Part shown: positions 28,901 to 37,460 of the stretch, in pieces
Position numbering within the stretch: the first letter of the stretch is position 1
How the letters are laid out: each line of letters starts with the position of its first letter
Assembly: GCA_021845595.1 (NCBI GenBank)
Contig: JAJZVV010000001.1
Span: 124,001 to 188,000 of the forward strand
DNA from: Pseudomonadota bacterium
Lineage (GTDB): Bacteria; Pseudomonadota; Alphaproteobacteria; Acetobacterales; Acetobacteraceae
Direction of reading: 5' to 3'
DNA length: 64,000 bases
Translations under genes and position numbers: made by a program
The notes under the pieces: model-generated
Told to the model about the DNA's origin: nothing
Database searches by the model: none
Seen by the model: only the letters and a program-made list of their open reading frames with translations

Positions 28901-28914
28901 TTGACCTGGATCAA
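28901..28914 (-). promoter_or_regulatory. Second, weaker FNR-type box
   Basis: TTGACctggATCAA differs from the FNR consensus at one position of the left half-site. It is exactly 100 bases from the box at 28801 and overlaps the last codons and stop of nrdG (28911-28913). Two boxes on the same face with a long spacing could allow activation plus repression, or this copy may be chance. Confidence 0.45.
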
Positions 28915-29639
28915 ACGCCGCCACCGGCCGCGGACGCGCCCGCTGGGACCGGTGCACGGCGGACCTTCACGGGCAGAATGGAGCCCATCTCGGCGAGCAG
29001 CGGATCGGGCAAGGGCGCCGCCTCGGCGACGAGCCGGGCATCGGGGCAACCGGCGCAGCTGAACTCCTGGATCACCCACTCGGCGACGCCGCGCGCCGCC
29101 AAGGTTTCGGCCATCTCGACCATCGTGCGCCAGGGCAGCAGCGACGGGTGGTAGGTGGTGCGGATTTCATAGGGAACGCCGCCGGCCAGCACGACGTCGA
29201 GCGCCAGCAGGAAGCGCTGGCCGACGCGGGCCCGCCCGGTCACCAGCCCGGCCAGTTCGGGCGGCGCCTTCCAATCCAGCCCGATCCAGTCAAGGAGCGG
29301 CAGGATGCGCGCGAGCGGATCGGGGAGCACGCCGGAGCTGTGCAGCCCGGTGGCGAAGCCGCGCTCCGCGCACTCCGCCAGCGCCGCATCGAGCCCCTCC
29401 TGCGAGCACGGCTCACCGCCGCTGAAGACGACGCCGTCGAGCAGTCCGCGCCGCCCCTCCAGCCAGCTCAGGCAGTCGGGCCACGTGAGCTGACCCGGCT
29501 TCTTCGGGCGCAGATGCGGCGCGTGGCAGTAGCGGCAGGCGAGCGGGCAGCCCTGGAGGTGGACGACGCAGGCCAGCCGTCCCGGGAAATCCTGGGTGGT
29601 GAAGCGCGTCAGCCCGCCGATGCGCAGGGTCTCATGCAT
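28911..29639 (-). CDS. nrdG: Anaerobic ribonucleotide reductase activating radical-SAM protein
   Basis: A 242-residue radical-SAM enzyme that uses a [4Fe-4S] cluster and S-adenosylmethionine to place the glycyl radical on NrdD. The cluster motif is C31-PLA-C35-RY-C38, preceded by TTQDFPGRLACVVHLQGCP, and the SAM-binding GGEP is in VVFSGGEPCSQEG. It is of the longer class (about 240 residues) that pairs with NrdD enzymes of the non-enterobacterial type. Its ATG at 29639 overlaps the nrdD stop by 8 bases, so the two are co-translated. The C-terminal Ala/Gly tail overlaps the weaker FNR-type box. Confidence 0.93.
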   Translation of the reverse strand: MHETLRIGGLTRFTTQDFPGRLACVVHLQGCPLACRYCHAPHLRPKKPGQLTWPDCLSWLEGRRGLLDGVVFSGGEPCSQEGLDAALAECAERGFATGLHSSGVLPDPLARILPLLDWIGLDWKAPPELAGLVTGRARVGQRFLLALDVVLAGGVPYEIRTTYHPSLLPWRTMVEMAETLAARGVAEWVIQEFSCAGCPDARLVAEAAPLPDPLLAEMGSILPVKVRRAPVPAGASAAGGGV

Positions 29640-31746
29640 CTGCCGCCACGAAGAAGCGCCGCTCCTCGAACTCGCCTTGCTTGCCCAGATTGAACGATGC
29701 CACCGGCCGATGATAGCCCATCACGCGCGTCCACACCTCGCAAACCCGCTCCGCGTTTCCCTCGGCCGCGCAGGTCGGGCAGAACCGGTGCTCGCCGGCG
29801 AGGTAGCCATGGTCCGGGCAGATCGAAAAGGTTGGCGTCACGGTGATGTAGGGCAGCCGGAAGCGGGTGAGCGCGCGGCGCACCAGGTCGCGGCAGGTCG
29901 CGGCGGAGCCGATGGGCTCGCCGAGATAGAGATGCAGCACCGTGCCGCCGGTATATTTCGTCTGCAGCTCGTCCTGGCGCAGCAGCGCCTCGAACGGATC
30001 GTCGGTGAAGCCGACCGGCAGCTGGGAGGAGTTCGTGTAGTACGGCTTCGTCGCCGTGCCGGCGTGCAGAATCCCCGGATAGCGCTTGCGGTCCTCGCGC
30101 GCGAACCGGTGCGTCGCGCCCTCGGCCGGCGATGCCTCCAGATTGTAGAGATGCCCGGTCTCCTCCTGGAAGGCGACGATGCGGGCACGGACATGGTCGA
30201 GCAGATCGCAGGCGAAGCGGTGGCCGGCGGGGCTGGTGATGTCCTCGGCGCCGGCGGTGAAGTTGCGGATCATCTCATTGATGCCGTTGACGCCGATGGT
30301 CGAGAAATGGTTGCGCAGACTGCGCAGATAGCGCCGTGTGAAGGGATAGAGCCCGTCATCCATGTGGCGCTGGACCACCTTGCGCTTCACCTCCAGGCTC
30401 TCGCGCGCCAGCTCGAGCAGGCCGTCGAGCCTGGCGTAGAGTGCCGCCGCATCGCCGGCGAACTCATAGCCCAGGCGCGCGCAGTTGATGGTGACGACGC
30501 CGATCGAGCCGGTCTGCTCGGCCGAGCCGAACAGGCCGTTGCCGCGCTTGAGCAGCTCGCGAAGATCGAGCTGCAGCCGGCAGCACATCGAACGGATCTG
30601 GTTGGGCTTGAGATCCGAATTGATGAAGTTCTGGAAATAGGGCAGCCCGTAGCGCGCCGTCATCGCGAACAGGCGCTCCGCATTCTCCGACTCCCAAGGG
30701 AAGTCCGGGGTGATGTTGTAGGTCGGGATCGGGAAGGTGAACACGCGCCCGCGCGCATCGCCCGCGCTCATCACCTCGATGTAGGCACGGTTGATGGCAT
30801 CCATTTCCGGCTGCAGATCACCATAGCGGAACGGCATCTCCTCGCCGGCGATCACCGGCACGGTGGCGCGCAGATCCTCCGGGCAGGTCCAGTCCAGGGT
30901 GACGTTGGTGAATGGCGGCTGGCTGCCCCAGCGCGAGGGCACGTTGAGGTTGAAGACGAATTCCTGGATGTTCTGACGGATCTCGGCGTAGGAGAGCCGA
31001 TCCTTGCGCACGAACGGCGCCAGGTAGGTGTCGAACGAGCTGAAGGCCTGCGCGCCGGCCCATTCGTTCTGCAGCGCCCCGAGGAAATTGACCATCTGCC
31101 CGACCGCGCTGGAGAGATGGCGCGGCGGCGCCGCGTCCACCTTGCCGGGAACGCCGTTCAGCCCCTCCTCGAGCAGCATGCGCAGCGACCAGCCGGCGCA
31201 GTAGCCGGCAAGCATGTCGAGGTCGTGGATGTGCAGCGAGCCGTCGCGATGCGCCGCGCCGACCTCGGGCGAATAGACATGGCTGAGCCAGTAGTTGGCC
31301 GTGAGCTTGCCGGCCGAATTGAGGATGAGGCCGCCGAGCGAATAGCCCTGGTTGGCATTCGCCTGCACGCGCCAGTCCGATCGGTCGAGATACTCGCTGA
31401 CCGAGGCGATGGCATCGACCGCGACGCTGCGGTCCGAACGCAGGCGCGCATGCTGCGCCCGATAGCGGATATAGGCGCGCGCCGTCTCGTGCCAGCCGCC
31501 GCGCATCAGCGCCAGTTCCACCGCGTCCTGGATCTCCTCCACCGACGGCGGCTGCCAGATCGTGCGGGCGGCAAAGCCCGCCGTCACCTCGGCCGCGAGG
31601 TCCGCGGCCACGGCGTCATCGAATTCGCCACTCGCTCGCCCGGCCCGGGCAACCGCCGCCGCGATCCGACGGATCTCGAAACGGGCGCGCGAGCCGTCGC
31701 GACGGACGATCTCGGATGGAACGGGGACAGCGAGTTCGTTCGGCAT
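29632..31746 (-). CDS. nrdD: Anaerobic ribonucleoside-triphosphate reductase (class III)
   Basis: A 704-residue class III reductase making deoxyribonucleotides without oxygen. An N-terminal ATP-cone covers about 10-100 (starting SEIVRRDGSRARFEIRRI). The barrel contains SLHIHDLDMLAGYCAGWSL and NVTLDWTCPEDL. Near the C-terminus is a metal site with C643, H646 (ICPDHGYL), C656 and C659 (RFCPTC), and the glycyl radical position is most likely Gly677 in RVMGYHRPV. Start: ATG at 31746 with gaggga about 10 bases upstream. A perfect FNR box and a TATATA -10 candidate precede it. NrdG follows with overlap. Confidence 0.95.
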   Translation of the reverse strand: MPNELAVPVPSEIVRRDGSRARFEIRRIAAAVARAGRASGEFDDAVAADLAAEVTAGFAARTIWQPPSVEEIQDAVELALMRGGWHETARAYIRYRAQHARLRSDRSVAVDAIASVSEYLDRSDWRVQANANQGYSLGGLILNSAGKLTANYWLSHVYSPEVGAAHRDGSLHIHDLDMLAGYCAGWSLRMLLEEGLNGVPGKVDAAPPRHLSSAVGQMVNFLGALQNEWAGAQAFSSFDTYLAPFVRKDRLSYAEIRQNIQEFVFNLNVPSRWGSQPPFTNVTLDWTCPEDLRATVPVIAGEEMPFRYGDLQPEMDAINRAYIEVMSAGDARGRVFTFPIPTYNITPDFPWESENAERLFAMTARYGLPYFQNFINSDLKPNQIRSMCCRLQLDLRELLKRGNGLFGSAEQTGSIGVVTINCARLGYEFAGDAAALYARLDGLLELARESLEVKRKVVQRHMDDGLYPFTRRYLRSLRNHFSTIGVNGINEMIRNFTAGAEDITSPAGHRFACDLLDHVRARIVAFQEETGHLYNLEASPAEGATHRFAREDRKRYPGILHAGTATKPYYTNSSQLPVGFTDDPFEALLRQDELQTKYTGGTVLHLYLGEPIGSAATCRDLVRRALTRFRLPYITVTPTFSICPDHGYLAGEHRFCPTCAAEGNAERVCEVWTRVMGYHRPVASFNLGKQGEFEERRFFVAADA

Positions 31747-31764
31747 GGCGTTTCCCTCGGCTAC

Positions 31765-31812
31765 CTATATATAGTAGCTCGCCGTCCGAATCTCCCCCTT
31801 GATCTAGATCAA
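31765..31812 (-). promoter_or_regulatory. FNR-dependent promoter of nrdDG
   Basis: TTGATctagATCAA at 31799-31812 is a perfect FNR-type dyad (with flanking c and g the palindrome extends to 16 bases). About 35 bases closer to the gene the minus strand reads ctatatatag (31765-31774), the best -10-like element in the region. The nrdD ATG is at 31746. The spacing is close to that of FNR class II activation, so induction at low oxygen is expected. Confidence 0.75.
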
Positions 31813-31849
31813 GGCCCTTTTGCCGTCCGACCGCCGACGCCAGCCCCGC

Positions 31850-33727
31850 TCACGCGGCGGCGACTCGGCTGCGCAGCGGGCCGGGGCTGCGTCGCGCCGG
31901 GCGGGCACGCACCACACGATTGCGGCCCTGACGTTTGGCCTCGTAGAGCGCATTGTCGGCCGCGGCGAGGAGTTCCTCCGGCGCGCCCTGCCCGGGCCAG
32001 GCATCGGCGACGCCGATGCTGACGGTGACGATGCCGCGCGGATTTCCCTCGTGCGGCAGGCTGAGCCCGGCCAGAACGCCGCGCAGCCGCTCCGCCGCCA
32101 GCGCCGCGGCGCCGATCTCGCTGCCGGCGAGGAGCACGGCGAATTCCTCGCCGCCATAGCGGGCCGCCATGTCGCCCGGGCGGCGGAAGGCCGCGCCGAT
32201 CGCCTCGGCGACCGCCCTGAGGCACGCGTCGCCCTGCGGATGGCCGTAGCGATCATTGTAGCGCTTGAAGAAATCCACATCGATCATGAGCAGGCCGAGC
32301 GCCGAGCCGTCCCGGGCGGCGCGCCGCCACTCGCGCTGCAGCAGCGCGTCGAACTGGCGGCGGTTGCCGAGACCCGTCAGCGCGTCGGTCGCCGCCAGCG
32401 CCTCCAGCGCCGCGTTGGCCGCCATCTGCCGCGCCTCCTCGGCCTTGCGCGCGGAAATGTCGCGGGCACGCAGGACGATTTCCTCCACCACCCCGGTCAG
32501 CGGATCGGTCAGCGGGCAGATCCGGGCCTCGACCCAGACCGCGTCGCCGTCTGCCCTTGTGCAGGACAGGGTCAGCGGCGCTGGCAGCGATCCGCCGCGG
32601 GCTTCGCCCAGCGCCTGCTCCAGCGCCGCGCGGTCCGCGGGGCGGACCAGATCGAGAATCGTCCGTCCGACCGCCTGCTCGGCCGCCAGCCCCAGCAATC
32701 CGGCCATCGCCGGCGAGACGGCGTGGCAGACGCCGTCCGGCCGGCAGCGCAGCATGCCGTCATCCGCGTTTTCGGCGAGCAGCCGGAACCGCGCTTCGCT
32801 GCGCGCCAGCGAGCGCTCGCGCTCAGCCAGCGCCGCGATCGCACCGCTCCGCGCGGCGGCGATGGCACCGAGCGCGTAGGCCATCACCAAGCTTGCCAGC
32901 AGATAGAGCTGTACCGAAACCACCGCCAGCCCGGGCGCGGCGCCGAAGGCGAGCGGACCCCGCCCGGCCAGGGTGAAGCCGAGCGCGACCGGGGTGAGCA
33001 GCACCACCGAGAGCATCGCGCCGGCAAACCCGAGCGCCTCGACGAGCGCGACCATGGGCAGGAAGGCGAGTGCCGACAGGGCGAGTCGGCTCTGGGCGAA
33101 GATCGGCACGGCGCAGGCAAGGAACGCCACGATCAGCGCCAGCGTCCACGGCCAGCGCGTGCGGGCGAACAGCGTGCGCAACTCCGACCCGGCAAGGCCC
33201 AGCACCAGCGGCGTCGCGAACGCGGTGCCGAGCGCGTCGGCGGCGAACCAGCTCCGCAGCACACGCCCTTCATCGAAGCCGGCGAATCCGGACAGGACCT
33301 CCGCGGCGAAGGCAGCGCCGAGCAGCGGGGCAACGCCAACGGCGGCGACGGCAAAGCGGACCAGCCCCGCGCCGCTGGCCAGCCCGGCGACGCCGCTGCC
33401 GCGCGGGTGCAGCAACGACGCCGCGACCAGCACCTCCACGCTATCGCAGCCGGCGAGCGCCAGCGCCATGCCGCCGGAATCGCCCCGCAGCAGATCGGCC
33501 GCCAGCGTGCCGAGCAGACCGGCGAGGAGATAGGCGGGGGCACGCGCGAGCGGCGCGCGCAGTACCAAGGCCAGCAACAATCCGTTGCCCGGCCAGATCA
33601 CGGCGACGCGGCTGTCCGGGCCGATCACCGCCAACGACGCCCAGGCTGAGGCACCGACCACGACCGCGACGCCGAGGCTTGCAGCCAGCGTCCGCCAGGC
33701 TCGACGGTATCCCACGGCATCCCCCAT
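31850..33727 (-). CDS. Membrane diguanylate cyclase (MASE1-PAS-GGDEF), second copy
   Basis: A 625-residue protein with MASE1 membrane sensor (about 10-290, with VIWPGNGLLLALVL), PAS (about 310-440, ending ARDISARKAEEARQM) and GGDEF domains. The active site reads YGGEEFAV (around residue 525) and RPGD five residues before it is an intact RxxD inhibitory site. The predicted product is cyclic di-GMP. It shares full architecture with the cyclase at 22572 but the membrane halves have diverged, so signals probably differ. Start: ATG at 33727. The nrdD promoter lies directly after its stop on the same strand; read-through is possible but the FNR promoter sits between. Confidence 0.9.
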   Translation of the reverse strand: MGDAVGYRRAWRTLAASLGVAVVVGASAWASLAVIGPDSRVAVIWPGNGLLLALVLRAPLARAPAYLLAGLLGTLAADLLRGDSGGMALALAGCDSVEVLVAASLLHPRGSGVAGLASGAGLVRFAVAAVGVAPLLGAAFAAEVLSGFAGFDEGRVLRSWFAADALGTAFATPLVLGLAGSELRTLFARTRWPWTLALIVAFLACAVPIFAQSRLALSALAFLPMVALVEALGFAGAMLSVVLLTPVALGFTLAGRGPLAFGAAPGLAVVSVQLYLLASLVMAYALGAIAAARSGAIAALAERERSLARSEARFRLLAENADDGMLRCRPDGVCHAVSPAMAGLLGLAAEQAVGRTILDLVRPADRAALEQALGEARGGSLPAPLTLSCTRADGDAVWVEARICPLTDPLTGVVEEIVLRARDISARKAEEARQMAANAALEALAATDALTGLGNRRQFDALLQREWRRAARDGSALGLLMIDVDFFKRYNDRYGHPQGDACLRAVAEAIGAAFRRPGDMAARYGGEEFAVLLAGSEIGAAALAAERLRGVLAGLSLPHEGNPRGIVTVSIGVADAWPGQGAPEELLAAADNALYEAKRQGRNRVVRARPARRSPGPLRSRVAAA

Positions 33728-33823
33728 CCAGCGGCCCTTCGTGCGATGGCCCCCGCATGCGATTCATGCCGTGGTGTGGTTAACGCGATCTGAACGGCGG
33801 TGCAGAACGACCTGAAAGGCGGT

Positions 33824-36496
33824 TCAGGATTCGGCCCCGAGGCTGCGATCGGCCATTTCGAAGCTGTTGCGGCTGAGCCCGGCGGTGGCGCGGAGATCGG
33901 CCAAAGCCGCGCGCATGGCAGCGGCGCGCGGCGGATCATAGCGGCGCCAGGCGCCGAACGCCGGCACCAGCCGCGCCGCGACCTGCGGATTGATCGCGTC
34001 GAGCGCGCGGAGTCGGTCGGTGACGAAGCGGTAGCCCGCGCCCGAGGGGGCATGGAAGCAGGCCGGGTTCCCCATCGCGAAGCTGCCGATCACCGCGCGC
34101 ACCCGGTTCGGGTTGTGCAGGTCGAAATCCGGGTGCGCGGCGAGGGCGCGGATCTCCGCCACCTGGTCGTCGACCGGCACGCCGGCGCGGCAGGCCATCG
34201 CCTGGATCGCAAACCATTTGTCCAGCACCAGGTCGTCGCCGCGCCATGCGCGATGGAAGGCGTCGAGCGCGGCGGTCCGCGCCGCGCCAGCGCGGCCGGC
34301 GAGCAGCGCGAGGGCGGCGAGCACGTCGGTCATGTTGCGTCCGGCCTCGAACTGCGCGCGCGCCAGGGCTTCCCCTTCGCCATCTTCGCCTTCGCCGGCC
34401 GCGACGAGGTACGCCAGTGCGGTATTCTTCAGCGCCCGCCGCCCGATCGCCGCGCCGTCGTTGCGGTAGGGGCCGGTCTCGGCGAAGCCGGCGTAGGCGG
34501 CGCGCAACCGGGGGGCCAGCGCGCGGCCCAGTCCGGCGCGGACGAACTCGCGCGCGGCGTGGATGCCGTCGACATCGACCACCGCCATCTGGTCGGCGAG
34601 CAACGACTCGCCCGGCAGCGCCAGCGCCTCGGCGGCGAAGGCGGGGTCGCGCTCGGCGCCAGCGAGGGTGGCGGCGAACGCCTCCACCAACCCATCATCG
34701 AGTGCCAGCACGCGGCCGGCGCGATGGTCCGCCACGAGGTCCAGCAGCACCGCCATGGCGTAAGTCTGCACCGCATCCCAGCGCTGGAACGGATCCGTCT
34801 CCTGCGCGGCGAGGCGGCGCAGCTGATCGCGCCCGCGCCCGGCCAGCTTCACGGGGGCGGAAAAGCCGCGCAGCAGCGAGGCCGTCGGCGCCACCGCGAC
34901 ATCCTCGAAGACGAAGACCTGCTCGGCCTTGTCGAGCACGAGCACGCGCTCGCCACGGGTCGCCGCGTTCTCGCCGGCCAGACGCAATGGCAGTTCGGTT
35001 CCGTCCGGGCCGAGCAGTGCCATGGCAACCGGGATCATGAACGGTGCCTTCTCCTCCTGCCCCGGAGTCGGTGGCGTCGCCTGGCGCAGCGTGAGCGAAT
35101 AGCGCCGGGCGATGGCGTCATACCGCTCATCGGCGCTGATCTCCGGCGTGCCGGCTTGCGAATACCAGAGCATGAACTGGCGGAGGTCGACGCCCGATGC
35201 GTCCTGCATCGCGGCGACGAACGCCTCGATCGTCACCGCCTGGTTGTCGTGGCGCGCGAAATATAGATCCATGCCGCGCCGGAACCGCTCGCGCCCGAGC
35301 AGGGTCGCGATCATGCGCACGACCTCGGCGCCCTTCTGATAGACCGTCGCGGTATAGAAATTGTCGATCTTGAGATAGCTCGCCGGACGCACCGGGTGCG
35401 CGAGCGGGCCTGCATCCTCGGGGAACTGCGCGGCGCGCAGCCGGCGGATGTCGGCGATGCGCTTGACCGCGGCGCTGCCCATCGCGGCGGAGAATTCCTG
35501 ATCGCGATAGACCGTCAGCCCCTCTTTCAGCGAAAGCTGGAACCAGTCGCGACAGGTGATGCGGTTGCCGGTCCAGTTGTGGAAATACTCGTGCGAGACG
35601 ACGGTCTCGATGCCCTGATAGTCGATGTCCGTCGCCGTCTCGGGGCGGGCCAGCACGTAGCGGGTGTTGAAGATGTTGAGGCCTTTGTTCTCCATCGCGC
35701 CCATGTTGAAGTCCGAGACGGCGGCGATGTTGAACACATCCAGATCATATTCGCGCCCGAACGCCTCCTCGTCCCAGCGCATCGCCTGTTTCAGACAATG
35801 CATCGCGTGGCCGCAGCGATCCTCGTCGCCGCGCCGCACCCAGATGGCGAGCGCCACCGTGCGCCCGGAAGCGGTGACGAATTCATCGCGGACGGCAACG
35901 AGATCGCCGGCAACGAGCGCGAACAGATAGCAGGGCTTCGGGTGGGGGTCGTCCCAGGTGGCGAAGTGCCGCCCATCCTCGTGCGTCCCACTCGCCACCG
36001 GATTGCCGTTGGACAGCAGAACCGGGCAGCGCGCGCGATCGGCGATCAGCGTCACCGAATAGCGCGCCATCACGTCCGGCCGGTCGGGGAAATAGGTGAT
36101 GCGGCGGAATCCCTCCGCTTCGCACTGGGTGAAGAAGCTGCCGCCGGAGACGTAGAGACCGGAGAGTTCCGTGTTCCGCTCGGGGGAGATGTGCGTGACG
36201 ATGTCGAGCGTGCAGGCGGCCGGAGCGGCCTCGATCACCAGCGCGCCGGGCTCCAGCCGATGCGCGCAGGGCGCACCATCGAGGTGGAGATCGCGCAGCG
36301 TCAGCGCCTCGCCATCCAGCCGCAGCGGTGCGTCGGCCTCGGCGGCAGGATTGCGCCGCAGCACGAGACGCGTGCGCACCACCGTCTCGGCCGGATCGAG
36401 CTCGAAGGTCAGGGCCACGTGATCGACGAGGAACGCCGGCGGACGGTAGTCGGCGAGCCGCACCGGTGCGGCGGACGCATTGCGATCGGTCATCAT
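33824..36496 (-). CDS. pepN: Aminopeptidase N (M1 family)
   Basis: An 890-residue zinc aminopeptidase that removes N-terminal residues from peptides in the cytoplasm. The exopeptidase motif GAMEN is at 266-270 and the zinc site HEYFH at 302-306 with the third ligand Glu325 (SLKEGL). Flanking sequence NWTGNRITCRDWFQLSLKEG and KGLNIFNTRYVLA is of the E. coli PepN subtype; length and the helical C-terminal domain agree. Start: the first of two ATGs at 36496, after aaaaagggag, which rejects a longer TTG-started frame. The K+ channel gene upstream ends 25 bases before it on the same strand. Confidence 0.95.
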   Translation of the reverse strand: MMTDRNASAAPVRLADYRPPAFLVDHVALTFELDPAETVVRTRLVLRRNPAAEADAPLRLDGEALTLRDLHLDGAPCAHRLEPGALVIEAAPAACTLDIVTHISPERNTELSGLYVSGGSFFTQCEAEGFRRITYFPDRPDVMARYSVTLIADRARCPVLLSNGNPVASGTHEDGRHFATWDDPHPKPCYLFALVAGDLVAVRDEFVTASGRTVALAIWVRRGDEDRCGHAMHCLKQAMRWDEEAFGREYDLDVFNIAAVSDFNMGAMENKGLNIFNTRYVLARPETATDIDYQGIETVVSHEYFHNWTGNRITCRDWFQLSLKEGLTVYRDQEFSAAMGSAAVKRIADIRRLRAAQFPEDAGPLAHPVRPASYLKIDNFYTATVYQKGAEVVRMIATLLGRERFRRGMDLYFARHDNQAVTIEAFVAAMQDASGVDLRQFMLWYSQAGTPEISADERYDAIARRYSLTLRQATPPTPGQEEKAPFMIPVAMALLGPDGTELPLRLAGENAATRGERVLVLDKAEQVFVFEDVAVAPTASLLRGFSAPVKLAGRGRDQLRRLAAQETDPFQRWDAVQTYAMAVLLDLVADHRAGRVLALDDGLVEAFAATLAGAERDPAFAAEALALPGESLLADQMAVVDVDGIHAAREFVRAGLGRALAPRLRAAYAGFAETGPYRNDGAAIGRRALKNTALAYLVAAGEGEDGEGEALARAQFEAGRNMTDVLAALALLAGRAGAARTAALDAFHRAWRGDDLVLDKWFAIQAMACRAGVPVDDQVAEIRALAAHPDFDLHNPNRVRAVIGSFAMGNPACFHAPSGAGYRFVTDRLRALDAINPQVAARLVPAFGAWRRYDPPRAAAMRAALADLRATAGLSRNSFEMADRSLGAES

Positions 36497-36521
36497 GGTC
36501 GCTCCCTTTTTCGGCGCCAAC

Positions 36522-37460
36522 TCACTCCGGCAGCCGGCCGCGCGGGCCTTCGCCGCCGGTGCCGCGCAGGATTTCGCTCACGCCGAACAGCAGCAGGAAC
36601 AATCCGGCCACCACCTCCGCACCGGCGAGAATCCGGGCCAAGGCGCCATGCGGCACGATGTCGCCATACCCGACCGTGCTCAGGGTGACGATGCTGAAAT
36701 AGATCGCATCGCCGAAGCCAAGCGGAAACGCGCCCGCGTGGTTGGCGAATTGCGGCACCGCCGAGAGCATGTCCGCGATGCGATAGAGACAGGCGAAGAC
36801 GACCACGAGCAGCGAGTAGAGCGTGAAGAATGCCGTCATCGGCAGCACCAGCCGGTCCAGCCGCCGCGCGACGCCTTCGAAAATCAGGGCGATGTCGATC
36901 AGCAGCAGCACGACGTCGCCGACCGCGAAGGCGACCTGCGCGGCGATCGCCGCCATCGCCACCAGCAGCGCCACGCCCTGCCCGGCCGGGCCCAATCCGG
37001 CCAGCGGCAGCAGGAAGGAGGCGCCGCCGACCAGCGCGGTGCCGGGGACCCAGCGGGCGAGGCGCGGCAGATGCGTCAACTCCCGCCGCCGCCGCGCGCG
37101 GATCATCGCCGCGATGCGGCCGCGGCGGGCAAAGCTGCTGCCGAGGAAGGCGAGCAGCGGCAGGGCGAGAGCGGCGATCGACGGCGCCCGCGGCGCATCG
37201 TGGAAATTGGCGTCGCGGAAAAAGACGAAGATGCAGGCGTAGACGGCGAGGAAATTCGCCAGCGTGATGGCGAAATGCAGCCCGCCGGGAAAGACCACGT
37301 AGAAGAAGCCGAAGCCCACCGCGCAGGTTCCCAGCGCGGCGAGATCGAACTCCCACTCCCCGCCCGCGGCCACCGCGACGAGCCCGACCAGGATCAGCGT
37401 GAAGAGCAGCGCGCGCAGCCAGTGGCGCGACCCCTGGGTGTCGTCGAGCGCGCGCATCAT
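36522..37460 (-). CDS. Voltage-gated-like potassium channel with extra N-terminal membrane segments
   Basis: A 312-residue membrane protein ending in an ion-channel pore: pore helix YFSIVTLS, filter TVGYGD (262-267) and a final membrane helix (about 277-297). Before this there are hydrophobic segments at about 16-32, 43-75, 93-107, 147-200 and 209-225, with an Arg-rich loop (ARRGRIAAMIRARRRR, 111-126). No RCK or cyclic-nucleotide domain follows. Start: ATG at 37460, overlapping the LivM stop as ATGA, so it is translationally coupled to the branched-chain amino acid transporter operon, an unusual partner. It is distinct from the KirBac at 19624, which has a C-terminal domain instead. Confidence 0.85.
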   Translation of the reverse strand: MMRALDDTQGSRHWLRALLFTLILVGLVAVAAGGEWEFDLAALGTCAVGFGFFYVVFPGGLHFAITLANFLAVYACIFVFFRDANFHDAPRAPSIAALALPLLAFLGSSFARRGRIAAMIRARRRRELTHLPRLARWVPGTALVGGASFLLPLAGLGPAGQGVALLVAMAAIAAQVAFAVGDVVLLLIDIALIFEGVARRLDRLVLPMTAFFTLYSLLVVVFACLYRIADMLSAVPQFANHAGAFPLGFGDAIYFSIVTLSTVGYGDIVPHGALARILAGAEVVAGLFLLLFGVSEILRGTGGEGPRGRLPE

